Of a DNA stretch of 8,116 bases, positions 1-5,549 are shown in pieces (position 1 is the stretch's first letter; each line of letters starts with the position of its first letter). A program made the translations under genes and the position numbers. Below the pieces are notes generated by a model that made no database searches, had not been told where the DNA came from, and saw only the letters and a list, made by a program, of their open reading frames with translations. Where the stretch lies: assembly GCA_938008865.1 (NCBI GenBank), contig CALLJA010000212.1, positions 1 to 8,116 of the forward strand. The letters are read 5' to 3'. The DNA is from an uncultured Anaerolineales bacterium (GTDB taxonomy: Bacteria; Chloroflexota; Anaerolineae; Anaerolineales; Villigracilaceae).

Positions 1-545
1 CCGTGTTGGACGTGATGCTGCCCAAACTGGACGGCTTCGAGGTCTGCCGACGCCTGCGGGCCGAGAACAATCCCGTGGCGATCATCATGCTGACCGCCCG
101 TGACGACGACATCGACAAGATCATCGGTCTCGAACTCGGCGCGGATGATTACCTGACCAAGCCGTTCAATCCGCGCGAACTGGTGGCGCGTGTCAAGGCG
201 ATCTTGCGCCGCAGCGAGGGCAAGCCTGCGCCGAAGGGCAAGGTCCTGCATCTTGGCGACCTGACGGTGGACCCCGCCAGCCGCGAGGTCCACGCGGGCG
301 AGAAACTGCTCGACCTGCGCACCCAGGAATTCGACCTGCTGCTGACCCTGGCCGAGCATCGCGGACTGGTGCTCAGCCGCGAGCAATTGCTGCAACAGGC
401 CTGGGGCTTCGACTTCTACGGCCAGACCCGCACCGTGGACGTACACATCGCACACCTGCGCAAAAAACTGGAAGGTTCCACTGCCCGCATCGAGACCGTC
501 ACGGGCGTGGGATATAAGCTGGTTACAGGTGACAGTCACCCTTAA
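1..545 (+). CDS. OmpR/PhoB-family DNA-binding response regulator, 5'-truncated
   Basis: This is the cytoplasmic output half of a two-component system: a receiver domain phosphorylated by the kinase encoded next, joined to a DNA-binding domain. The gene enters the window already open, and about 180 codons are visible. The GTG at base 3 is an internal Val codon, not a start. Visible receiver landmarks are the phosphoacceptor Asp in LDVMLPKLDGFEV (codon at 9-11), the switch Thr in MLTA, and the conserved Lys in DDYLTKPFNPREL. About 50 N-terminal residues, including the acidic pocket, lie upstream of the window. After a short linker (SEGKPAPKGK), a winged-helix effector domain covers roughly visible residues 79-173, with a recognition-helix segment RTVDVHIAHLRKKLE and the usual ending VTGVGYKL. 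The final residues VTGDSHP run past the normal family end and are encoded by the first palindrome of the downstream repeat. The DNA targets cannot be inferred. The family assignment is very secure. Confidence 0.96.
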   Translation, partial: VLDVMLPKLDGFEVCRRLRAENNPVAIIMLTARDDDIDKIIGLELGADDYLTKPFNPRELVARVKAILRRSEGKPAPKGKVLHLGDLTVDPASREVHAGEKLLDLRTQEFDLLLTLAEHRGLVLSREQLLQQAWGFDFYGQTRTVDVHIAHLRKKLEGSTARIETVTGVGYKLVTGDSHP

Positions 546-561
546 GGTGACTGTCACCTTA
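527..561 (+). repeat. Paired 13-bp palindromes forming a perfect 14-bp hairpin at the regulator-kinase junction
   Basis: GGTGACAGTCACC (528-540) and GGTGACTGTCACC (546-558) are each self-complementary around one central base and repeat with an 18-bp offset. They also pair with each other: 527-540 and 546-559 are exact 14-nt reverse complements with the 5-nt loop CTTAA. The second copy extends to a 19-nt palindrome, TAAGGTGACTGTCACCTTA (543-561). The regulator's TAA stop (543-545) sits in the loop, and the kinase start is 13 nt past the 19-nt palindrome. It could be a copy of a dispersed palindromic repeat, an operator pair, or an RNA hairpin that adjusts kinase expression. The symmetry is seen directly; the function is not known. 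Confidence 0.9.
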
Positions 562-563
562 TT

Positions 564-569
564 GAAAGG
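564..569 (+). promoter_or_regulatory. Ribosome binding site selecting the kinase start
   Basis: GAAAGG lies 4 nt before the ATG at 574. It is a modest Shine-Dalgarno match with short spacing. It favours the ATG at 574 over the in-frame GTG at 529, which lies inside the palindrome and would add a repeat-encoded TVTLKVTVTLL peptide ahead of the normal kinase N-terminus. Confidence 0.55.
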
Positions 570-573
570 TTTC

Positions 574-1980
574 ATGTTCTCTTCTCTTCGTTCCCGCCTC
601 TGGCTGAGTTATGCCCTGATCATCGCTGCGGCGCTGTCCGTGGTGGCAGTGGTCTTGTTGTTGTACCTGATCCGCAACCCGGGCATCTACCGCCAGACGC
701 TGGAGCGCCTCAGGTCGGCGGAGGCCCTGTTGCTGGCGCGGCCTGCGGAGGTGCTCAACCTCAAGAACACGACCGCCCTCGAGCGCGCGGCCGAGAACTT
801 CGACGTGCGCATCCTGGTCTTTGGCAGGGACGAGTCTGTACGGTACGACTCGGCGCCCGCAGAGGTCGCGCTGCCTTATCCGCGCAAGACGCTTTTGCTG
901 CGCGATACCGAGGCGGTGCGCGATGCGAAGGGGAAATTCTGGCTGTACACGCTCAAGCCCCTGCCCAACGGCGATATGCTGGTGGTGGCTGCGCCGCGCC
1001 CGCGCCTGTCGATTTTGAACATTTTTACCGACGAGTTGCTGCTGCCCATCCTGGGCGGAGGGGCGATCTCATTGCTGTTGTCGCTGGTGTTGGCCTTTGT
1101 CATTGCGCGCGGAGTGGCCGACCCGTTGCAGGAGGTCATTGTGGCGGCGCGGGATTTCCCGTCGGACGGGGTGAAGCCTGTCGAACCGCGCGGCCCGCAC
1201 GAGGTCCAGGAATTGACGCGGGCTTTCAACGGGATGATGAACCGCGTCCAGTCGAGTCAGCGCTCCCAGCGGGATTTTGTCGCCAACGTCTCGCACGAGT
1301 TGAAGACGCCGCTTACGTCCATCCAGGGATTCGCGCAGGCCATCCTCGACGGGACGGCGGATACGCCCGAAGCGCACCAGCAGGCGGCTGAGGTCATCTA
1401 CGCTGAGTCGGGACGCATGCACCGCATGGTGCTTGACCTGCTCGACCTGGCGCGGCTGGAGGCGGGTACCGCCGTGATGCAGCGCGCCCCGCTGGACACG
1501 CGCGCCCTGCTCAACGTCACCGTGGAGAAATTCACGCCGCAGGCCAACCGTGCGTCCGTGACCCTGCGCGTTGATACTCCGCCCGACCTGCCGACCCTGG
1601 TCGGCGATGGCGACCGCCTGGCGCAAGTCCTCACCAACCTGGTGGACAACGCCCTCAAGTTCACGCCGCCCGGCGGAGAGGTGACTTTGCGCGCGGGGGC
1701 CTCGCAGGGCGAGATGCGCATCGAGGTCGAGGATACGGGCAGGGGCATCCCGCCCGATGCGCTGGAGCGGGTCTTCGACCGCTTCTACCAGGTTGACCCG
1801 TCACGCCCGGGGGGCGAGAAACATGGCGCGGGGCTGGGGTTGTCCATCGCGCACGAGATCGTGCAGGCGCATGGTGGTAGAATTGGCGTTCGCAGCGAGG
1901 TGGGGCGGGGCACGACTTTCACGGTGACCCTGCCATTCTCGCCCGAGGCGGCCATCACCGTCATCCGCCGCAAGAAATAG
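574..1980 (+). CDS. Membrane sensor histidine kinase (HAMP, HisKA, HATPase_c)
   Basis: This protein of 468 residues is an inner-membrane sensor that autophosphorylates on His and passes phosphate to the regulator encoded just upstream. From this start, TM1 spans about residues 13-33, an extracytoplasmic sensing region about 34-155, and TM2 about 156-180. A HAMP linker (ARGVADPLQEVIVAARDF onward) follows to about 229. The H-box is FVANVSHELKTPLTSIQGF with the phosphorylated His at 241. The ATP-binding domain shows the N-box NLVDNALKFTP (Asn 359), G1 DTGRGI (387-392), F-box VFDRFYQ and G2 GAGLGLSI (418-425), so all catalytic boxes are intact. The layout resembles PhoR/BaeS/ResE-type kinases. 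The sensor region has no fold I recognise, so the stimulus is unknown. Stop-to-start spacing from the regulator is 28 nt, consistent with co-transcription. The kinase assignment is secure; a specific name is not. Confidence 0.96.
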   Translation: MFSSLRSRLWLSYALIIAAALSVVAVVLLLYLIRNPGIYRQTLERLRSAEALLLARPAEVLNLKNTTALERAAENFDVRILVFGRDESVRYDSAPAEVALPYPRKTLLLRDTEAVRDAKGKFWLYTLKPLPNGDMLVVAAPRPRLSILNIFTDELLLPILGGGAISLLLSLVLAFVIARGVADPLQEVIVAARDFPSDGVKPVEPRGPHEVQELTRAFNGMMNRVQSSQRSQRDFVANVSHELKTPLTSIQGFAQAILDGTADTPEAHQQAAEVIYAESGRMHRMVLDLLDLARLEAGTAVMQRAPLDTRALLNVTVEKFTPQANRASVTLRVDTPPDLPTLVGDGDRLAQVLTNLVDNALKFTPPGGEVTLRAGASQGEMRIEVEDTGRGIPPDALERVFDRFYQVDPSRPGGEKHGAGLGLSIAHEIVQAHGGRIGVRSEVGRGTTFTVTLPFSPEAAITVIRRKK

Positions 1981-1998
1981 ACCTTCGAGGCCATGCTC

Positions 1999-2023
1999 CG
2001 CCGCCGTCCCCGGCGGCGATTTT
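1999..2023 (+). terminator. Probable intrinsic terminator after the two-component genes
   Basis: CGCCGCCG (1999-2006) and CGGCGGCG (2011-2018) form a perfect 8-bp, fully GC stem with a TCCC tetraloop, followed by ATTTTG. It begins 18 nt after the kinase stop. The stem is strong but the T tract is only four bases, so termination may be partial. It is the best boundary between the two-component module and the polysaccharide cluster. Confidence 0.65.
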
Positions 2024-2060
2024 GTGAGAATGGCCTGTGACGGGAGCTATTTGGCGGCTG

Positions 2061-2087
2061 TTGTTTTTTCTCCGCATATTGTAGAAT
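2061..2087 (+). promoter_or_regulatory. Candidate promoter for the polysaccharide cluster
   Basis: TTGTTT (2061-2066) and TAGAAT (2082-2087) resemble sigma-70 -35 and -10 boxes, with a short 15-bp spacer. An alternative pairing is TTGGCG (2051-2056) with CATATT (2075-2080) at 18 bp. The stretch is clearly more AT-rich than its surroundings and lies between a terminator-like hairpin and the first gene of the cluster. Transcription starting about 7 nt after TAGAAT would leave only a few untranslated bases before the ATG at 2101, and there is no clear Shine-Dalgarno sequence. This is inference from motif resemblance only. Confidence 0.4.
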
Positions 2088-2100
2088 CTCCTTGAGCGCC

Positions 2101-3105
2101 ATGCCCCCGACCATTACCGTCATTGTCCCATGTTACAATGAACAGGCCACCATCCGTGGCCTGTTGGACGCTGTTCTGGCGCAGACCTATCCGCTCGAAC
2201 AGATGGATGTGGTCATCTCGGACGGCCTGTCGACGGATGGTACGCGCGAGGTGATCGCCGCCTTCCAGCGCGAACACCCCGACCTGCCTGTGCAGGTGGT
2301 GGATAACACTGCCCGCACCATCCCTTCGGGCGTGAATCGCGCCATCGAGGCGGCGCGCGGCGAGATCATCGTCCGCCTGGATGCGCACTCGATGCCGTAT
2401 CCCGACTATGTGGCGCGCTGCGTTCAGGCGTTGACGGAAGGCCGCGGCGACAACGTCGGCGGCGTGTGGGAGATCCGCCCCGGAGCTTCGACCTGGGCCG
2501 CGGAGTCCATCGCGGCGGCAGCGGCCCACCCCTTGGGCGTGGGCGACGCGATGTATCGCCTGGCTCCCTCGGCGGGGCCTGTGGACACGGTCCCCTTCGG
2601 CGCCTTCCGCCGTGAGTTGATCGAGCGGATCGGCAAGTACGATGAAACGCTGTTGAGCAACGAGGATTACGAGTTCAACACGCGCGTGCGGCAATCGGGC
2701 GGGACGGTCTGGTTGGATCCCGCCATTCGTTCGGTGTATTTCTCGCGCTCCACCTTTGGGGCGCTGGCGCGCCAATACTGGCGCTACGGGTTCTGGAAAC
2801 TGCGTATGCTGCGCCGTTACCCGTCCACGCTGCGCTGGCGTCAGGCCCTGCCTCCCGCCTTTGTACTCAGCCTGGCGGGGTTGCTTTTGCTGGGATTATG
2901 GCTTTATCCGTTCCTGTGGCTGCTGGGCGCTGAGATTCTTCTCTACCTGTCGGTGATGCTGCTCGCAGGATTCCGCGCGGCTCAGAAACGACACAAACCA
3001 CTGCTGGCAATCGGATTGCCGCTGGCGATTGCCACGATGCACCTGGCCTGGGGCAGTGGATTTTTATGGAGTTTGCTTTCAAGCCTCGTCAAGAAAAATG
3101 GTTGA
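2101..3105 (+). CDS. GT2 family glycosyltransferase, ExoA-like, with C-terminal membrane segments
   Basis: This inverting GT-A-fold glycosyltransferase probably adds a sugar from a nucleotide donor to a lipid-linked oligosaccharide at the cytoplasmic face of the membrane. Counting from ATG 2101 (334 residues), the catalytic domain opens with TITVIVPCYNE and has DGLSTDGT (41-48). The metal-binding acidic motif appears as RLDAHS (Asp-Ala-His, 94-96). Further on are NEDYEF (Glu-Asp 188-189, probable catalytic base region) and QYWRYGFWK (225-233). Hydrophobic segments at about 252-272, 271-290 and 302-327 anchor the C-terminus. This arrangement matches the succinoglycan ExoA group; donor and linkage cannot be read from sequence. 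A TTG at 2092 would add MSA, but ATG 2101 starts right at the conserved fold. It is the first gene of a compact run, and its end overlaps the next gene by 8 nt. ExoA-like membership is likely, not proven. Confidence 0.92.
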   Translation: MPPTITVIVPCYNEQATIRGLLDAVLAQTYPLEQMDVVISDGLSTDGTREVIAAFQREHPDLPVQVVDNTARTIPSGVNRAIEAARGEIIVRLDAHSMPYPDYVARCVQALTEGRGDNVGGVWEIRPGASTWAAESIAAAAAHPLGVGDAMYRLAPSAGPVDTVPFGAFRRELIERIGKYDETLLSNEDYEFNTRVRQSGGTVWLDPAIRSVYFSRSTFGALARQYWRYGFWKLRMLRRYPSTLRWRQALPPAFVLSLAGLLLLGLWLYPFLWLLGAEILLYLSVMLLAGFRAAQKRHKPLLAIGLPLAIATMHLAWGSGFLWSLLSSLVKKNG

Positions 3106-4540
3106 TACCGTCCGCCCGTCCATACGATTGCGTCCACAAGAGCAGCGCGCCATCCTGCTGCTGGGCGATATTCTGGCATCCGTGGGGGCCATGTTTGGGG
3201 CCATCTATGTCTGGTACTTGTACTCGCTTAACCGTCTCATCGAAAGCGGCATCTCGCAAGCGCGCGCTGAAAAACTGATCCAGATCGATGTGCCATACTG
3301 GTTCTACCTGCTGCCCGTCGTCTGGCTGATCCTGATGGTGGAGTTATACGACCCGCATCGCTCGGCCAACTGGCGCAAGACCTGGCGCGGCGTGACCGTA
3401 GCCGCCTTTATCGGTCTGTTGGGATATTCCCTGCTGTTTACCATTCGCCAGGACCCGAACTCGCTGCCGCGCATCGGCGTGGGCGCCTTCCTGTTGCTGG
3501 CATGGTTGTTGACGCTGTTCTGGCGCGCGGTCTACATCCGACTGTACACTTCAAGCGGACTCCAGCGCCGCGTGCTGGTGGTTGGCGCGGGCAAGGCGGG
3601 CCAGACGCTGGCCGAAGTCTATCGGACCCTGATCCCGCCCCCGTTTCGACTGGTCGGCTTCATCGACGACGACCCCAAGAAGGTCGGCCGTTCGGTGATG
3701 GGTTTCCCCATCATCGCCTCCAGTGACCAACTGCTCAAGGTCATCGAAGACTACAAGGTCTCGGACGTGGTGGTAGCCATCACGGGCGGAATGCGCGGCG
3801 CGACCTTCCAGGTGGTGTTGGACGCGCAGGAGCGCGGCGCGGAGGTGATGCGCATGCCCACGCTCTACGAGGAGATTTCGGGCCGCATCCCGATCCACCA
3901 CCTCGAATCAGACTGGATGCTGCGCTCGTTCATCGACCAGGCGCGGGTCAGCGGGTTTTATGAACTAGCCAAACGCCTGCTGGATTTCGTGGGCGGGCTG
4001 ACGGGGATGCTTATCCTGGCGGCCACGTTTCCATTCACGGCGCTGGCCATCGTCCTCGACAGCGGATTCCCCATCTTCTATTCGCAGCCCCGCCTGGGCA
4101 AGGGCGGAATCCCGTACGTGATCTACAAGTACCGCTCGATGCGCACCGACGCCGAGGCGGACGGCAAGGCCAAGGTGGCGGCGGAGAATGATCCGCGTGT
4201 GACGCGGGTGGGCAATTTCCTGCGCCGCACCCGCATCGACGAATTGCCGCAATTTTGGAATGTGCTGCGCGGTGACATGAGCCTGGTCGGGCCGCGCGCC
4301 GAACGCGCGGAGTTGGTCAACTCGTACCAGAAGCAGATCCCGTTTTATCGGGCGCGGCTGCTGGTCAAGCCCGGGCTGACGGGCTGGGCGCAGATCAATT
4401 ACGGCTACGCGGCCACCGTCTACGACACGGTGGTCAAGATCGAGTACGACCTGTATTACATCAAGCATCGTTCGTTGGGAATGGACGTTAATATCATTTT
4501 ACGCACGATCGGTACCGTCATTCGGAGAACTGGGAGATAA
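3098..4540 (+). CDS. Polyprenyl glycosylphosphotransferase (EPS-initiating sugar transferase, WbaP/WcaJ-like)
   Basis: This enzyme of about 480 residues transfers a sugar-1-phosphate from a UDP-sugar to undecaprenyl phosphate, the first committed step of EPS or capsule assembly. From ATG 3098, hydrophobic segments lie near residues 18-40, 66-83, 98-116 and 128-147. A Rossmann-like CoA_binding_3 module follows, with VLVVGAGKAGQTL (glycine motif 163-168) and LVGFIDDDPKKVG. The C-terminal bacterial sugar transferase domain starts near 288 (YELAKRLLDFVGG), has one more hydrophobic segment, then YSQPRLGKGG, YKYRSM (344-348), TRIDELPQFWNVLRGDMSLV with the Asp-Glu pair 381-382, and KPGLTGWAQINYGY. 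The usual VGPRPE motif reads VGPRAE, a tolerated variant in my recollection. The start is chosen because it overlaps the upstream stop by 8 nt and begins directly before the first membrane segment; longer in-frame starts fall inside the upstream gene. The overlap implies translational coupling. The transferred sugar is unknown. Confidence 0.94.
   Translation: MVDTVRPSIRLRPQEQRAILLLGDILASVGAMFGAIYVWYLYSLNRLIESGISQARAEKLIQIDVPYWFYLLPVVWLILMVELYDPHRSANWRKTWRGVTVAAFIGLLGYSLLFTIRQDPNSLPRIGVGAFLLLAWLLTLFWRAVYIRLYTSSGLQRRVLVVGAGKAGQTLAEVYRTLIPPPFRLVGFIDDDPKKVGRSVMGFPIIASSDQLLKVIEDYKVSDVVVAITGGMRGATFQVVLDAQERGAEVMRMPTLYEEISGRIPIHHLESDWMLRSFIDQARVSGFYELAKRLLDFVGGLTGMLILAATFPFTALAIVLDSGFPIFYSQPRLGKGGIPYVIYKYRSMRTDAEADGKAKVAAENDPRVTRVGNFLRRTRIDELPQFWNVLRGDMSLVGPRAERAELVNSYQKQIPFYRARLLVKPGLTGWAQINYGYAATVYDTVVKIEYDLYYIKHRSLGMDVNIILRTIGTVIRRTGR
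4532..4536 (+). promoter_or_regulatory. Ribosome binding site of the epimerase gene
   Basis: GGGAG lies 5 nt before ATG 4542 and overlaps the last codons of the upstream gene, whose TAA stop is at 4538-4540. It is the clearest Shine-Dalgarno match in the cluster and fixes the epimerase start. Confidence 0.7.
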
Positions 4541-4541
4541 C

Positions 4542-5477
4542 ATGAAATACTTGGTCACTGGCGGCGCGGGCTTTATCGGTTCGCACATCGTCCGCACCCT
4601 GCTCGAGCAGGGAATGGAAGTCAAAATTCTGGATAACTTCTCGACGGGCAAGCGCGAGAACATCGCCGACTTCGAAAAACAGATCGAGTTGATCGAAGGC
4701 GACCTGCGCGACGCCTCGAAGGTCAATGAAGCTGTGCGCGGCGTGGACATCATCTTCCACGAAGCGGCCTTCGTCTCGGTGCCGCAGTCGATGGGTGAGC
4801 CGCAGAACTGCTTCGACGTAAACGTGACGGGCACGTCCATGTTGTTCGACGCCGCCCGGCGCGCAGGCGTGAAGCGCGCGGTCTTTGCCACCAGCGCCGC
4901 TGTGTATGGCGACTCGACCGAGATGCCGCTGACCGAGGAAACGCCGCTGCGTCCGCTCTCGCCCTACGCCGCCTCCAAACGCGTGGACGAGATCTACGGT
5001 CAGTTGTACACCACCTCCTTCGGCCTGGACGTGGTGGCCCTGCGCTACTTCAACGTCTACGGCCCGCGCCAGCGCCCCGATTCGATGTACGCCGCCGCGG
5101 TGCCGATCTTCATCCGCCGCCTGCTGGACGGCAAAGGTGTGACCATCTACGGCGACGGCGGCCAGACCCGCGACCTGATCAACGTGCGCGACGTGGTGCG
5201 CGCCAACCTGGTTGCCTCCGAGCATCCCGCCGCGCCCGGGCAGATCTTCAATATCTGCACGGGCATCGAAACCCGCATCATCGACCTGGTGGAAGTCCTC
5301 CAGGACCTGTTCCCCTCCGCGCCCGCCCCGACGTTCGCTCCCGTCCGCTCTGGCGATATCTACCGCTCCATCGGCTCGCCCCAAAAAGCCGCCGACCTGA
5401 TCGGCTTCCGCGCCGAGGTCACGCTCGACCAGGGCCTCAAGGAAGCGGTCGAGTGGATGCGCGCAGAACAGAATTAA
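4542..5477 (+). CDS. NAD-dependent nucleotide-sugar epimerase/dehydratase (UDP-glucose/UDP-GlcNAc 4-epimerase-like)
   Basis: This cytoplasmic extended short-chain dehydrogenase/reductase has 311 residues, normal for the family. It probably interconverts a UDP-sugar at C4 to supply the polysaccharide pathway. Visible motifs are the NAD-binding GGAGFIG (7-13) and ILDNFSTGKREN just after the second beta strand, where an Asp typically binds the adenine ribose. FATSAAVYGD holds the catalytic Ser/Thr near 118. The catalytic pair is Tyr142 and Lys146 in SPYAASK, and RYFNVYGPRQ (168-177) is a substrate-loop signature. The RQRPDSMYAAAVPIF segment recalls the WbpP/Gne UDP-GlcNAc 4-epimerase group, but GalE-like, uronate epimerase or dehydratase activity cannot be excluded. 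It starts 1 nt after the upstream stop, so it is almost certainly in the same operon. The superfamily is secure and the substrate is inference. Confidence 0.93.
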   Translation: MKYLVTGGAGFIGSHIVRTLLEQGMEVKILDNFSTGKRENIADFEKQIELIEGDLRDASKVNEAVRGVDIIFHEAAFVSVPQSMGEPQNCFDVNVTGTSMLFDAARRAGVKRAVFATSAAVYGDSTEMPLTEETPLRPLSPYAASKRVDEIYGQLYTTSFGLDVVALRYFNVYGPRQRPDSMYAAAVPIFIRRLLDGKGVTIYGDGGQTRDLINVRDVVRANLVASEHPAAPGQIFNICTGIETRIIDLVEVLQDLFPSAPAPTFAPVRSGDIYRSIGSPQKAADLIGFRAEVTLDQGLKEAVEWMRAEQN

Positions 5478-5542
5478 TTCACCACAGAGCCCACGGAGCT
5501 CACTGAGACTTTTTTGTTCTTCTCTGTGGTCTCCGTGGTGAA
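5478..5542 (+). repeat. Imperfect inverted repeat with 9-nt internal period between epimerase and dehydratase genes
   Basis: The left arm starts right after the epimerase stop and is built of 9-nt units: CACAGAGCC, CACGGAGCT, CACTGAGAC. The right arm (5521-5542) has the complementary pattern, TCTCTGTGG then TCTCCGTGG. TTCACCAC (5478-5485) pairs perfectly with GTGGTGAA (5535-5542). Over 21 nt the arms differ at three positions, one of which is a G-U pair. The connecting segment includes six T (5510-5515), so the T run is in the loop and not after the stem; this is not a standard terminator. CACAGAG-type repeats of this sort are, to my recollection, scattered in many environmental genomes. The right arm ends in GGTGA (5537-5541), a possible Shine-Dalgarno for the next gene. 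Confidence 0.85.
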
Positions 5543-5549
5543 CTGAATC

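Noticed and set aside
529..573. GTG start at 529 for the histidine kinase
   Set aside because: It would overlap the regulator and add a palindrome-encoded TVTLKVTVTLL peptide; ATG 574 has a GAAAGG site and begins a normal kinase N-terminus.
1069..1626. Minus-strand open frame opposite the kinase gene
   Set aside because: It overlaps the conserved kinase H-box region in antisense, and the translated protein has no family signature.
1..1980. Assignment of the two-component pair as dedicated regulator of the polysaccharide genes
   Set aside because: A terminator-like hairpin separates them, and nothing in the sequence shows regulator binding sites before the cluster; adjacency alone is weak evidence.
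3029..3097. Upstream in-frame ATG starts for the glycosylphosphotransferase
   Set aside because: They lie deep in the glycosyltransferase gene and add a non-hydrophobic segment without family resemblance; ATG 3098 gives the usual 8-nt coupled overlap.
5478..5542. Intrinsic terminator after the epimerase gene
   Set aside because: The only T run (5510-5515) is in the loop between the arms; nothing T-rich follows the right arm.
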